Below the pieces are notes generated by a model. The model had not been told where the DNA came from and did no database searches. It worked only from the letters and a program-made list of their open reading frames with translations. Positions 1-14,705 of a stretch of 64,000 nt of DNA are shown piece after piece (within the stretch, counting starts at the first letter, position 1; each line of letters begins with the position of its first letter). Source of the stretch: Salinispora oceanensis (GTDB taxonomy: Bacteria; Actinomycetota; Actinomycetes; Mycobacteriales; Micromonosporaceae); the NCBI RefSeq assembly GCF_000383575.1, contig NZ_KB911579.1, positions 3,008,523 to 3,072,522 of the forward strand. The letters are read 5' to 3'. The position numbers and the translations under genes are program-made.

Positions 1-2558
1 TCCAACAGCTCCGGGGAGGCGGTGACGGCGAGCACCTCCCGCCGGGTCAGCTCGTACTCCTGCTCGATCTTGTGGAAGATCGGGTGCAGCTTCTTCGGCA
101 CCAGCGTCTCCACGTACCGCCGCGCGATGGTCAGGTCGGTCTTGGTCAGCATCATCTCCACGTTCGACAGGAACGTCCGGAAGAAGTGCCAACTGCGGTG
201 CATCTCGGCGAGCACGTCCCCGTGGCCGGCGGCGCGGGCCGCCGCCAGCCCGGAGCCGACGCCGAACCAGCCGGGGACGATCTGTCGGGTCTGGGTCCAG
301 CCGAACACCCACGGGATGGCCCGCAGGCCGGTGAGCCCGGCACCGGTGTTCGGTCGCTTCGCCGGTCGGGAGCCGATGTTCAACGCGCCGAGCAGCTCGG
401 TCGGGGTGGACGCCCAGAAGTACGCCGGCAGGTCCGGGTCCTCGACCAGGTCCCGGTACGAGCGGTAGGCCGCCGCGCTCACCACGTCCATCGTCGCGTC
501 CCAGCGTTCCAGCATCTCGGCCGGCTGCCGGGGTGCGGTGTGCAGCAGCGTCGACTGGAGCACCGCGGCCACGGTCAGCTCCAGGTTCTCCCGGGCCAGC
601 GCCGGCAGGCTGTACTTGTCGGAGATCACCTCGCCCTGCTCGGTCACCTTGATCTCGCCGTCAAGGGTCCCGTAGGGCTGGGCCAGGATCGCGTCGTGCG
701 TCGGCCCACCGCCTCGGCCGACCGTGCCGCCCCGGCCGTGGAAGAGCCGCAGCTGCACGCCGTGCCGGGCGGCCACGTCCCGCAGGGCGCGCTGCGCCCG
801 GTGGATAGACCACTGACTGGTGGTGATGCCGGCTTCCTTGTTGGAGTCGGAGTAGCCGAGCATCACTTCCTGTACGTCGCCGCGGGCGGTGACCAGGGCC
901 CGGTAGGCGGGTAGCGAGAGCAACTCGTCCAGCAGGTCGCCGCCGGCGTTCAACTCGGCGGGGGTCTCCAACAGCGGTACGAAGCCGATCCGGGCCCGGC
1001 TGCTGTGCACGTCCACCAGCCCCGCCTCGCGGGCCAACACCACGGCGGCGAGGACATCGTCCACACCGAGGGTCATCGAGATGATGTACGACTCGATCAC
1101 CTCGGTCCCGAACCGGTCCTGGGCCTCCCGGATGGTGCCGAAGACATCGAAGGTCCGGCGGGCCGACTCGGTCAGCGGAGTGTCGAGCGTGGACAGGGGT
1201 CGACGGCCGGCCAGCTCGTCGGCGAGGAGCTTGGTGCGCTCCAGCCGGCTCAGCGCCGGGTAGTCGGACACCTCGCCTACCGCTGCGAAGAGCTGGGTCA
1301 ACACCTCGTGGTGCTTCTCGGCGTGCTCGCGGACGTCCATGGTGGCGAGGTGCAGGCCGAAGGCGGAGACCGTACGGATGGTCGAGGCGAGCCGGCCCAC
1401 GGCGGTGAGCTGGCCGGAGTTGCGGGCCAGCGAGGCGCGCAGCAGCTCCAGGTCGGCGATCAGCTCACCCGAGCCGCGGTAGTCCCGTCCCGGCAGGTGC
1501 GCCGTGCCCTGGCGGAGCCGCTGCCGGGTGTTGGCGAGCTTCGACTTCACGCACCGGGCCTTGAGCCGGTACGGCTCCTCGGCATTCACCCGACGGAACC
1601 GGGGCGCCACCTCGGGCAGCGCGTCCAGGTCGGCGGCGAGGCTCGCGGAGAGGTCCAGCGAGACGCCGCGCAACCGCCGGGAGACGGAGACCTCGTTGAT
1701 CAGTTGGTCCATGGCCTTCTCGGTGGCGGCGAGGCCGTGCTCGTGCGCGATGACCAGGACCTCCCGGGTCACCGTGGGGGTGACGAACGGGTTGCCGTCC
1801 CGGTCACCCCCGATCCAGGTGCCGAAGGTGAGGGGTCGGGCGGTGGGTGAGGTCTCCACCCCGAGGGTGCGGAGCGTGTCGGCGAGGTCGTCAAGCACCT
1901 GGGGCGCCGCCTCGGCGTACAGGTCGCGTAGGTAGTAGATGGCGTTGCGCGCCTCGTCGGTCGGGTCCGGCCGGTCGAGCCGCAGCTCGTCGGTCTGCCA
2001 CATCAGATCGAGTAGTTCGGCGAGGCGGCGGTTGGCCGGGCCCTCGTCGCTGGCGCCGTAGAGGACCGCGTTGGTGGTCTCGGTGTCCAACTCGTCGGCG
2101 ATCGCGCGCAGTTTGGACAGGATCGAACGGCGGGCGGCCTCGGTGGGGTGGGCGGTGAAGACCGGGCGGATGGCCAGTCGTCGTGCCGCCGCCGCGATCT
2201 CCTCGGCGGGAACGCCACGCTCGGCGATCATCTTGGCGGTCTGGTCCAGCCAGCCGCCCTGAACGGCCCGGCGGCGCCGCAGATCCCGGGCGCGATGGAC
2301 CTGTTCGGTGATGTTGGCCAGGTGGAAGTAGGTGGAGAAGGCGCGGGCCAGCCGGGTGCCGGTGGCGACATCCAACCCGGCGAGCCGCTGCGCGGCAGCC
2401 GGGGCGTCGGTGCGAACCTGGGCGCGGATCTCCTCGACGAGGTCGAGCAGGGGCCGCCCCTCCTGACGAGCCAGGGTCTGGCCGAGCAGGGTGCCGAGGC
2501 GGCGGATGTCGGCGCGTAGTGCGGCGTCGGGGCCGTCGTGGTCGTGTTGGTCGGTCAC
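1..2558 (-). CDS. ppc: Phosphoenolpyruvate carboxylase, C-terminal end outside the window
   Basis: The enzyme carboxylates phosphoenolpyruvate to oxaloacetate, the main anaplerotic reaction, in the cytoplasm. Reading leftward, the protein starts [20 protein letters not shown]. It carries the family motif FTAHPTEA with the conserved His near residue 137, a [10 protein letters not shown] motif near residue 255 and a [10 protein letters not shown] motif near residue 565. About 852 codons are present. The family is usually 900 or more residues, so the last part, including the C-terminal QNTG tail, lies beyond the left edge. GTG at 2558 is chosen because AAGGAG lies about seven bases upstream. The gene is divergent from mfd. 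A 14-bp perfect palindrome sits about 26 bases upstream of the start. Confidence 0.96.
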   Translation of the reverse strand, partial: MTDQHDHDGPDAALRADIRRLGTLLGQTLARQEGRPLLDLVEEIRAQVRTDAPAAAQRLAGLDVATGTRLARAFSTYFHLANITEQVHRARDLRRRRAVQGGWLDQTAKMIAERGVPAEEIAAAARRLAIRPVFTAHPTEAARRSILSKLRAIADELDTETTNAVLYGASDEGPANRRLAELLDLMWQTDELRLDRPDPTDEARNAIYYLRDLYAEAAPQVLDDLADTLRTLGVETSPTARPLTFGTWIGGDRDGNPFVTPTVTREVLVIAHEHGLAATEKAMDQLINEVSVSRRLRGVSLDLSASLAADLDALPEVAPRFRRVNAEEPYRLKARCVKSKLANTRQRLRQGTAHLPGRDYRGSGELIADLELLRASLARNSGQLTAVGRLASTIRTVSAFGLHLATMDVREHAEKHHEVLTQLFAAVGEVSDYPALSRLERTKLLADELAGRRPLSTLDTPLTESARRTFDVFGTIREAQDRFGTEVIESYIISMTLGVDDVLAAVVLAREAGLVDVHSSRARIGFVPLLETPAELNAGGDLLDELLSLPAYRALVTARGDVQEVMLGYSDSNKEAGITTSQWSIHRAQRALRDVAARHGVQLRLFHGRGGTVGRGGGPTHDAILAQPYGTLDGEIKVTEQGEVISDKYSLPALARENLELTVAAVLQSTLLHTAPRQPAEMLERWDATMDVVSAAAYRSYRDLVEDPDLPAYFWASTPTELLGALNIGSRPAKRPNTGAGLTGLRAIPWVFGWTQTRQIVPGWFGVGSGLAAARAAGHGDVLAEMHRSWHFFRTFLSNVEMMLTKTDLTIARRYVETLVPKKLHPIFHKIEQEYELTRREVLAVTASPELL

Positions 2559-2583
2559 GAAGCGCTCCTTACGTGAGTACGAA

Positions 2584-2597
2584 GGACAGCGCTGTCC
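2584..2597. promoter_or_regulatory. 14-bp perfect palindrome upstream of ppc
   Basis: GGACAGCGCTGTCC is a perfect palindrome lying 26 bases upstream of the ppc start codon. A central CG inside AGCGCT is typical of LacI-family operators in actinomycetes. The identity of any binding protein is inference. The same ten-base core ACAGCGCTGT recurs in the palindrome at 32972-32983. Confidence 0.4.
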
Positions 2598-2700
2598 GAC
2601 TCCCAGGATGGTAACCGCGGGGACTGGGCGGAGCCCACGGGGTCCTTGCTAAACCTTGGTGAGTCGCGCCCACCCAGCCCGGGGATCCACGTCACGTGCC

Positions 2701-2733
2701 CGTTGACCCACCCCCGGAGCGATAGGGTCAACG
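2701..2733. repeat. 9-bp inverted repeat upstream of mfd
   Basis: CGTTGACCC (2701-2709) and GGGTCAACG (2725-2733) are perfect inverted copies separated by 15 bases, in the ppc-mfd divergent region and about 65 bases before the mfd start. It could be an operator or a hairpin in the mfd leader; the sequence does not decide between them. Confidence 0.4.
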
Positions 2734-2796
2734 AGTCAACCCCCCGTCCGGCTGGACGAGGGGCGCTCGTCGTGCCGTCGCCGTGGAAGTGATCAC

Positions 2797-6447
<3,651 letters not shown>

Positions 6448-6526
6448 GGTGGTGCGACCCCAGCCGAGGGCGCGGGGCGTCGGGGGGTGTCCGGTCCGGC
6501 GCCGCTGGCGTGAGAGAGTTGCCGTC

Positions 6527-7264
6527 ATGCGTGCTCGCCGTCTTGTCGCCGCCGCCAGCCTGGTGGTCGGCCTCGTCGCCCTCACCGGATGTCGTACCGA
6601 GCCGGGGGTCGCCGCGTACGTGGGTGACCAGCAGATCACCGAGGACACCGTGGACGAGCTCCTGGACGAGCTGCGGGCCACCGCCGCGACGGAGGCGCCC
6701 GAGTTTGGTGGGCCGGCTCCGCAGCCGCCGCCCCGGTCTCAGGTCGTCCGCGAGTTGGTGCTCGGCACGGTGTGTGACCAGGTCTCCGCTGACCGGGGCT
6801 ACCAGCCGCAGGGGCGGACGGAGCCGGCTCAGGTCGCCGGTCAGCTTGGTCTCCCCTCGGAGTCGGGGTATGTGCGGCAGCTGGCCGATCTCTACACCTG
6901 CCTCTCCGGACTGCCAATGGGCGATTCGGTCGCCCCGACCGAGCAGGAGCTCGCGGAGGTGATTGCCGCTGGGCGTGCGGCCGGAGCGATTCCTCCGGAT
7001 ACTCCGGATGCCGTGGTCGCCGGTCAGCTCGACGGCCCCCAGCTGCGCAACGCGCTGGCGAGTCGCCGGGCACTTGCTGCGGCTGCCGGGGAGTACGACG
7101 TCACGGTCAATCCCCGCTATCGGCCGCTGGAGTTCCCGATCCTCAACTTCTCCTCCGAGGTCGCGGCGGTGAGCGTGCCCCTGGGTGAGTCCGGTTCGGA
7201 CGCGGTTACCGACGTCTCCAGCCCGGAGCCGCTGCCGCCGACCGGGGCGGACCGACCGGCCTGA
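6527..7264 (+). CDS. SurA/PrsA-type N-terminal domain lipoprotein
   Basis: This predicted lipoprotein of 245 residues may be a periplasmic-side folding factor. A basic N-terminus and a hydrophobic stretch end in the lipobox LTGC with the lipidated Cys at residue 22. The following segment resembles the SurA N-terminal chaperone domain (AAYVGDQQITEDTVDELLDE), as in actinobacterial proteins encoded between mfd and mazG. I see no peptidyl-prolyl isomerase domain, so an enzymatic role is not supported. The ATG at 6527 is chosen because it gives a clean signal peptide. The longer open frame running up from 6095 overlaps mfd and has no signal peptide at its start. Confidence 0.85.
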   Translation: MRARRLVAAASLVVGLVALTGCRTEPGVAAYVGDQQITEDTVDELLDELRATAATEAPEFGGPAPQPPPRSQVVRELVLGTVCDQVSADRGYQPQGRTEPAQVAGQLGLPSESGYVRQLADLYTCLSGLPMGDSVAPTEQELAEVIAAGRAAGAIPPDTPDAVVAGQLDGPQLRNALASRRALAAAAGEYDVTVNPRYRPLEFPILNFSSEVAAVSVPLGESGSDAVTDVSSPEPLPPTGADRPA

Positions 7265-7266
7265 GC

Positions 7267-8253
7267 ATGGCGGCACGGATCACACTGCTCGTCACCTCGC
7301 CGCGGCTGCCGGCCGGGCTGCTCACCGCGGCCGCGTGGGATGTCGTACGCCAGAGTCCCGTGCTGGCCGGGGCGGAGAGCGAGTTGACGGCGGCGGTTCG
7401 AGCCGCGGGAGCCGAGGTTGCCGTCGTGGCTGGCTCGGCCACCCCGGCGTTGCTGGAGGCCGCCGCTGCCCACGGTGGTGCGGTCTGGCTCGCCGGCCCA
7501 GCGGGCGACGAGTCGCTCGCCCGGGAGCTGGGCCTGCGCCTGGCCCGGGAGCCGGGGCTCGCCGAGTTGGAGCTGCTGTACGGATCATGGGATCCGCCCG
7601 GAGCACGGCTGCTCGACGCGGTGGCGGTGCTGGACCGGCTCGCCTCGCCCGGGGGTGATCCGTGGAAGCGGGCGCAGACCCACCGCAGCCTGGCCGGCTT
7701 CCTGTTGGAAGAGTGCTACGAGGCGTACGACGCGATCAGCGCCGGCGACACCGACGCGCTCCGCGAGGAGCTTGGGGACGTGCTGCTCCAGGTGGTGCTG
7801 CATGCCCGGCTCGCCGAGGAGTTGCCCGAGGGGGAGCGGTGGAGCGTGGATGACGTGGCCGGTGGCCTGGTCGACAAGATGGTGCGGCGCAATCCGCACG
7901 TCTTCGCCGGGGATCAGGCCGGCACCCTCGCCGAGATCGAGGAGAACTGGGAGCGGATCAAGCGGGCGGAGAAGGCGCGTGACTCGGTGCTGGACGGCAT
8001 CGCCCTGAGCCAGCCCGCCCTCGCCCTGGCCGCCAAGATCATTGATCGGGTCGCCCGGGTGCGGCTCGCCATCTCGCCCCCGCCGGCGCAGGCGCAGTTC
8101 GACCCGGAGGCTCGGCTCGGCGCCGACCTGCTGGCTGCGGTGGCCGACGCCCGTGCCTCCGGGCTGGACCCGGAGGCGGCCCTGCGCCGCGCCGCCCTCG
8201 CCTACGCCGAGGTTGTCCGCCGGGCGGAACGCACCGGCAGCACCGGTAGCTGA
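7267..8253 (+). CDS. mazG: Nucleoside triphosphate pyrophosphohydrolase MazG
   Basis: MazG hydrolyses NTPs and dNTPs to the monophosphate and pyrophosphate, cleansing the nucleotide pool. The 328-residue protein has a poorly conserved N-terminal half of about 120 residues, then one MazG domain. That domain has the metal-binding helices EECYEAYD and EELGDVLLQ, followed by a NPHVF segment. E. coli MazG has two MazG domains; here only one is complete, which is common in actinobacteria. The start codon lies two bases after the lipoprotein stop, so co-transcription with mfd is likely. Confidence 0.93.
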   Translation: MAARITLLVTSPRLPAGLLTAAAWDVVRQSPVLAGAESELTAAVRAAGAEVAVVAGSATPALLEAAAAHGGAVWLAGPAGDESLARELGLRLAREPGLAELELLYGSWDPPGARLLDAVAVLDRLASPGGDPWKRAQTHRSLAGFLLEECYEAYDAISAGDTDALREELGDVLLQVVLHARLAEELPEGERWSVDDVAGGLVDKMVRRNPHVFAGDQAGTLAEIEENWERIKRAEKARDSVLDGIALSQPALALAAKIIDRVARVRLAISPPPAQAQFDPEARLGADLLAAVADARASGLDPEAALRRAALAYAEVVRRAERTGSTGS

Positions 8254-10012
<1,759 letters not shown>

Positions 10013-10044
10013 CGGACGCGAAACTCCGGGGGAGGGGCCAGAGG

Positions 10045-10659
10045 ATGCAGCAGCGCCGCACGCCGGGCGGACAGCGTCCGGTCCGCCGGCCAGGACAGGC
10101 CGGTCGGTCGGGCGGTGCCCGGCCGATCCGTGCGGGCGGCGTCCGCGGCGAGTCGCGGGCGACCACCAGCCGCTCCCCGGGTGCGGCCCGGGGCGCCGAC
10201 GGGGCCCGTTCGGCGAACCGCCCCGCCGTTCGGCGGTCGGCGCCCGGGGGTGCGGTGAAGCGACTCTCCGCACCCCGCCCCCGGTGGGGCACCGGGCGGG
10301 CGACCGTGCTGGTCGCGGTGCTGGTCGCCCTCGCTCTCGGCTACACCTATCCGGTCCGGGTCTACCTTGACCAGCGGACGGACATCGCCCGGATGGAGGC
10401 CGCCCAGGCGGCGCAGCGGGCGGAGATCGAGCGGCTTGCCGCAGAGGCCGCGAACTGGCAGGACGAGAAGTACATCGAGGCCAAGGCCCGGGAGCGCTTC
10501 TTCATGGGCCGCGAAGGCGAGCAGATGTTGATTGTGCTCCCCAAACCGCCGGCGGAGGCCGAGGCGGCGGGTCAACCCGCCGGTCAGGACGGCCTGGCCG
10601 GGGCTGACCGGTGGTACGACACACTGTGGTCGAGCGTGACGGCCGCGGATCAGGAATAG
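10045..10659 (+). CDS. Septum formation initiator, FtsB/DivIC type
   Basis: This is a single-pass divisome protein of 204 residues. A long basic, proline- and glycine-rich N-terminus of about 85 residues is probably cytoplasmic and disordered. One membrane helix follows near residues 90-108, then a short coiled coil (MEAAQAAQRAEIERLAAEA) and the family segment EKYIEAKARERFFMGREGE. The family helps assemble FtsQ and FtsL at the septum. The gene between eno and DUF501 is a standard actinobacterial order. A purine-rich ribosome site (GGGGGAGGGG) precedes the ATG. Confidence 0.92.
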   Translation: MQQRRTPGGQRPVRRPGQAGRSGGARPIRAGGVRGESRATTSRSPGAARGADGARSANRPAVRRSAPGGAVKRLSAPRPRWGTGRATVLVAVLVALALGYTYPVRVYLDQRTDIARMEAAQAAQRAEIERLAAEAANWQDEKYIEAKARERFFMGREGEQMLIVLPKPPAEAEAAGQPAGQDGLAGADRWYDTLWSSVTAADQE

Positions 10660-10699
10660 CCCGGCGAGTGAGTGCCGCCACCGAATCAGGAAGGACACC

Positions 10700-11257
10700 G
10701 TGACAGTCGTACCACCGCAGGAGCCGGCGGCCTCTTCCGTACCCCCGCCGCGACGCGAGCCGGCCACCCCAGCCGACCTGGCCGCGGTGGCGGGGCAGCT
10801 CGGCCGTCCACCCCGGGACACCCGGGCGGTGGCCCACCGCTGCCCGTGCGGTACGCCCGACGTGCTGGAGACGACACCGCGGCTCGCCGACGGTACGCCC
10901 TTCCCGACGCTCTTCTACCTGACCTGTCCGCGGGCGACGGCGGCCTGTAGCCGGCTGGAGTCCGCCGGGCTGATGAAGGAGATGGCCGACCGGCTTGCGG
11001 CGGATCCGGAGTTGGCCGCGCGCTATCGCGCCGCGCACGAGGACTACCTTCGGCGCCGGGAGGCGATCGGTCATGTGCCGGAGATCGCCGGAATCTCCGC
11101 CGGTGGGATGCCAGATCGGGTCAAGTGCCTGCACGTGCACCTCGGGCATGCGCTGGCAGCCGGTCCCGGTGTCAACCCCTTCGGGGACGAGGTGTTGCGG
11201 CTGATCGAGCCGTGGTGGGCGGGGGGACCATGCGTGGCCGCGCCAGCGGACGGGTGA
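10700..11257 (+). CDS. DUF501 protein
   Basis: A cytoplasmic protein of 185 residues with the DUF501 signature: HRCPCGTPDVLETTPRLADG, then PFPTLFYLTCPRA with further cysteines, suggesting a metal site, and a HVHLGHALA segment near the end. The function is unknown. The family is almost always found next to eno and the FtsB-like gene and before ppx, as here. GTG at 10700 follows AAGGA. Its stop is one base from the ATG of the acetyltransferase, implying an operon. Confidence 0.9.
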   Translation: MTVVPPQEPAASSVPPPRREPATPADLAAVAGQLGRPPRDTRAVAHRCPCGTPDVLETTPRLADGTPFPTLFYLTCPRATAACSRLESAGLMKEMADRLAADPELAARYRAAHEDYLRRREAIGHVPEIAGISAGGMPDRVKCLHVHLGHALAAGPGVNPFGDEVLRLIEPWWAGGPCVAAPADG

Positions 11258-11258
11258 G

Positions 11259-11771
11259 ATGACCGCTGCCGGCGGCATCGTGCTCCGTCGCGCCCGGACG
11301 GCGGACGTTCGGGGGATTCGGCGGCTGATCGACACATACACCGATGGAAGGCGGCTACTCAGCAAGGCGACCGTGACCCTGTACGAGCATGTGCAGGAGT
11401 TCCGCGTCGCGGTGACACCCGCTGGGGATGTGATCGGCTGTGGCGCCCTGCATGTCATGTGGGAGGACCTGGCGGAGATCCGGACGGTGGCGGTTGACCC
11501 GACCTGTCGGGGCGGCAGGATCGGGTACCGGATCGTGGGCGACCTGATTGACACGGCCCGGGAGTTGGGCGTGGCGCGAATCTTCGTGCTCACCTTCGAG
11601 ACCCGCTTCTTCGGTCAGTTCGGGTTCACCGAGATCGACGGGGCGCCGGTCCCGCACCCCGTCTACGAACAGCTGCTGCGCTCGTACGACGAGGGTGTCG
11701 CGGAGTTTCTCGACCTGGAGCGGGTCAAGCCGAACACGCTCGGCAATACCCGAATGTTGCTGCGGCTCTGA
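11259..11771 (+). CDS. Amino-acid N-acetyltransferase, short ArgA type (GNAT)
   Basis: A 170-residue GNAT protein resembling the short actinobacterial N-acetylglutamate synthases, which make the first arginine intermediate without an amino-acid-kinase domain. The supporting segments are LLSKATVTLYEHVQEFRV near residue 35, the acetyl-CoA loop region RTVAVDPTCRGGRIGYRIV near residue 80 and FETRFFGQFGFTEIDGAPVP near residue 115. The gene starts one base after the DUF501 stop, so translation is probably coupled. No other arginine gene is in the window. The substrate is inferred from resemblance; a different GNAT substrate is possible. Confidence 0.8.
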   Translation: MTAAGGIVLRRARTADVRGIRRLIDTYTDGRRLLSKATVTLYEHVQEFRVAVTPAGDVIGCGALHVMWEDLAEIRTVAVDPTCRGGRIGYRIVGDLIDTARELGVARIFVLTFETRFFGQFGFTEIDGAPVPHPVYEQLLRSYDEGVAEFLDLERVKPNTLGNTRMLLRL

Positions 11772-11791
11772 GCGGGCCGTCGGGCCTGCCG

Positions 11792-11797
11792 TAGGGT
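11792..11797 (+). promoter_or_regulatory. -10 hexamer for leaderless ppx transcript
   Basis: TAGGGT ends seven bases before the GTG start of the Ppx/GppA gene and no ribosome site is present, so transcription should start at or beside the start codon. Confidence 0.5.
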
Positions 11798-11804
11798 TGC
11801 GGGC

Positions 11805-12746
11805 GTGACAACGCGTGTGGCCGCCATCGATTGCGGGACCAACTCGATTCGCCTGTTGGTCGCCGATCTGCCAGATCCGGGTGCTGGAGCGGGCACGCCG
11901 TTGGTCGAGCTGAGCCGCCGGCTGGAGACTGTTCGGCTGGGCCAGGGCGTCGATCGCACCGGCCGGTTGGCCCCGGAAGCGATCGAGCGGACCCGGGGGG
12001 CGCTGGCGGAGTATGCCGCCGAGATCGAGAAGTTGGGCGTCGACCGGGTGCGGATGTGTGCCACGTCGGCCTCCCGGGACGCGGAGAACGCCGCCGACTT
12101 CCGGGACATGGTGGAGCGGACGCTGGGGGTCGCCCCGGAGGTGGTGACCGGGGAGGAGGAGGCGCGGCTCTCGTTCACCGGGGCAGTTTGTGGGCTGCCC
12201 GACTCGACCCGGGAGCCGTACCTGGTGGTCGACATCGGCGGCGGTTCGACGGAGTTCGTCGTGGGCACCGGCAGCGGCGGCGTGGACGCCGCGATCTCGG
12301 TGGACATCGGTTGCGTCCGAATGACCGAGCGGCACCTGGCGGGTGACCCGCCGGACCCCGCCGAGATCAGGGCGGCCGAGGCGGACATTGTGGCTGCCGT
12401 GGACCGGGCGCTCGATGCGGTGCCCGGTCGGGAGGCTGCCACGCTGATCGGGCTTGCTGGCTCCGTCACCACGGTGGTCGCGATCGCCGAAGGGCTGACC
12501 GGGTACGACCCGCAGCGTATCCACCACGCCCGGGTGTCGTATCGGGCGGTGGCGGAGGTGACTGCTGACCTGTTGGTGGCGACCCGGGCGCAGCGGCTGG
12601 CGATCCCGGTGATGCATCCGGGTCGAGCCGACGTGATCGCGGCGGGTGCCCTGGTGCTTCGCGTGATTATGGAGCGTTCGGGCAAGGACCTCGTGGTCGC
12701 CTCCGAGCACGACATTCTGGACGGCATCGCTTACAGCTTGCGGTAG
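11805..12746 (+). CDS. ppx: Ppx/GppA-family phosphatase
   Basis: Members of this actin-fold family hydrolyse inorganic polyphosphate or pppGpp. The 313-residue protein shows the N-terminal AAIDCGTNSIRLLVADL phosphate loop, the metal and phosphate segment GEEEARLSF near residue 120 and VVDIGGGSTEFVVG near residue 140, all intact. It is the short actinobacterial version without the C-terminal HD domain of E. coli Ppx. The symbol is by homology and does not distinguish polyphosphatase from pppGpp phosphatase. The GTG start has no ribosome site and a -10 box lies seven bases upstream. Confidence 0.93.
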   Translation: MTTRVAAIDCGTNSIRLLVADLPDPGAGAGTPLVELSRRLETVRLGQGVDRTGRLAPEAIERTRGALAEYAAEIEKLGVDRVRMCATSASRDAENAADFRDMVERTLGVAPEVVTGEEEARLSFTGAVCGLPDSTREPYLVVDIGGGSTEFVVGTGSGGVDAAISVDIGCVRMTERHLAGDPPDPAEIRAAEADIVAAVDRALDAVPGREAATLIGLAGSVTTVVAIAEGLTGYDPQRIHHARVSYRAVAEVTADLLVATRAQRLAIPVMHPGRADVIAAGALVLRVIMERSGKDLVVASEHDILDGIAYSLR

Positions 12747-12857
12747 GAGCGGCACCGAATCCGTTCCCTTCTCAATACGCCCGAACCAGCCCAAACTTCG
12801 GATGCTCCGGATAGGCTGAGACTGTTTTCATTGTCAGGCTTTCGTGGCGAGGGGAGC

Positions 12858-14594
12858 ATGGTGGGCGGGAAGGAGGAGACGGTCACCGTCGGCGAACTAC
12901 TACTCGGCCGCCTGCATGACCTTGGTGTGCGGCACATCTTCGGCGTGCCGGGCGACTATGCAATGGAATTCACCGATCAGGTCATGTCCTTCGATGGTAT
13001 CGAGTGGATCGGCAGTTCTAACGAACTCAACGCCGGCTACGCCGCGGACGGCTATGCGCGGATTGCTGGCGTCGGGGCAATTACTACCCAATATGGTCCG
13101 GGTGAGCTGTCGGCGCTCAACGCCCTGGCCGGCGCGATGGCGGAGTCTGTACCCGTCGTCTCGATCGTCGGTGGCCCCTCAACCGAGATCATGCGGCGGC
13201 GCACCGCGGTCCATCACTCCTTCGTGGATGGCGACTTTGACCATTGGGCTCGGATGGCGTGCGAGGTTACGGTTGCTCAGACGTCGTTGACCGCGGAGCA
13301 CGCGCTGCGGGAGATCGATCGGGTGCTGGGCGAGTGTTGGTCGCAGCAGCGTCCCGTGTACATCCGAATTCCGGGTGATGTGGCGGTGGCTTCGGTCCCG
13401 CGACCTGCGCGACCCTTCCGGCGCCCGGAGCCGGTCACCAACGTGGCGCAACTGGACGCGTTTACGGCCGCTGCGCAGCGCCGGCTCGCCGGCGCCCAGC
13501 GGCCGGTACTGCTGGTGGGGAACGTGCCGATCCGGTTGGGCCTGGGGCCAGCTGTCGCCGCGTTCGCGAGCGAGTGCAACTGGCCCGTCGTCGCGCAGGC
13601 GCTCGGTCGGGGTCTGTTCGACGAGGCTGACCCCCGATACGTCGGGGTCTACTCCGGCCTGGAGAGTCGAGACGCGGTCCGGGAGGTGGTCGAAGGCGCC
13701 GACGTCGTGCTCTGCCTGGGAACCACCTTCATTGACTGGAATGGCCTGTTCACTGCGGAACTAGATCCGGATCGGATCGTCAATCTGGGGGCTGATGCCG
13801 CATCGATCGCCGGTACCCGTTTCGGCCCGATCTCCATGGCTGCGGCGTTGGGCCGGTTGCACCAGCTGGCTGTCCGCCGTACGCGCGACTGGCCGAGCGG
13901 GGTGGCCCAGTCGGAAAGCTCGTCCGAACTGGACCGCACGAGTAAGAAGCTGATCACTCACGAACGGCTCTGGCCGGCGATCGAGGCGCTGCTGCGGCCG
14001 GGGGACATTGTCGTCGCGGAGGTCGGGACCTCCTTCTTTGGTCTGGAAATGATGCGTCTGCCGACTGGGGCATCCGCTCTGTCGGCACCAATCTGGAGTT
14101 CGGCTGGATACGTGATTCCGGCGGCTTTCGGTGCCGGAGTCGCCGGACTGGGCCGGCGGGTGGTGTCGATTACCGGTGACGGTGGAATGCAAATGTCCCC
14201 GCAGGAGCTTGGTCAGATGCTCCAGTTTGGCCAATCGTCGATCGTTTTTATGATCAATAATCGCGGTTACGCTACGGAGCGGGCGCTCGAAAAGGCGGTT
14301 GGGGAAGAGTCTCAGGGCTATGCCGAGATACTCAACTGGCGGTATTCCAAGCTGCTGGCGGTGTTTGCGGCGGAGGATGCCTTTGTGGCGCACACGGCCC
14401 GCACCGAGGCCGAGCTGACCGAGATCCTGTCCGAGATCGACGAACGTTCGGAGCGGTTGACCTTCGTCGAGGTGGTCGTCGATCCGGCGGATGTGCCCGA
14501 AGGCATGCCGGAGTGGAGTCGGGAGGCTTCCGCCGCCATCTATCACGCGAAGTTTCCCGCTCCGGCTCGCCTGCCCTGGAGTGGGCTCAACTAG
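12858..14594 (+). CDS. Thiamine-diphosphate 2-oxoacid decarboxylase (PDC/IPDC family)
   Basis: A 578-residue ThDP enzyme of the pyruvate / indolepyruvate / branched-chain 2-oxoacid decarboxylase group, predicted to release CO2 and form an aldehyde. Visible are the catalytic Glu56 in SSNELNAGYAADGYAR, the GPGELSALNA segment, a paired His in VHHSF and the ThDP/Mg motif GDGGMQMSPQE at residue 440 ending in INNRGY. These fit the PDC branch better than acetolactate synthase. ATG at 12858 is preferred because GAGGGGAG lies just upstream. Codon third positions are much more AT-rich than in neighbours, suggesting later acquisition. No dehydrogenase is adjacent, so the substrate is unknown. Confidence 0.85.
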   Translation: MVGGKEETVTVGELLLGRLHDLGVRHIFGVPGDYAMEFTDQVMSFDGIEWIGSSNELNAGYAADGYARIAGVGAITTQYGPGELSALNALAGAMAESVPVVSIVGGPSTEIMRRRTAVHHSFVDGDFDHWARMACEVTVAQTSLTAEHALREIDRVLGECWSQQRPVYIRIPGDVAVASVPRPARPFRRPEPVTNVAQLDAFTAAAQRRLAGAQRPVLLVGNVPIRLGLGPAVAAFASECNWPVVAQALGRGLFDEADPRYVGVYSGLESRDAVREVVEGADVVLCLGTTFIDWNGLFTAELDPDRIVNLGADAASIAGTRFGPISMAAALGRLHQLAVRRTRDWPSGVAQSESSSELDRTSKKLITHERLWPAIEALLRPGDIVVAEVGTSFFGLEMMRLPTGASALSAPIWSSAGYVIPAAFGAGVAGLGRRVVSITGDGGMQMSPQELGQMLQFGQSSIVFMINNRGYATERALEKAVGEESQGYAEILNWRYSKLLAVFAAEDAFVAHTARTEAELTEILSEIDERSERLTFVEVVVDPADVPEGMPEWSREASAAIYHAKFPAPARLPWSGLN

Positions 14595-14705
14595 CCGGGC
14601 GGCCCTGCCGGCAGCCGCTCCGCGCAGGGTTCTGGTCGTTGTCGTGTCCGCAGGTGGTAGGCCTGGTCTCGGGGTGTCCACCGCGGGCTCGGTCGACCAG
14701 GTCGG

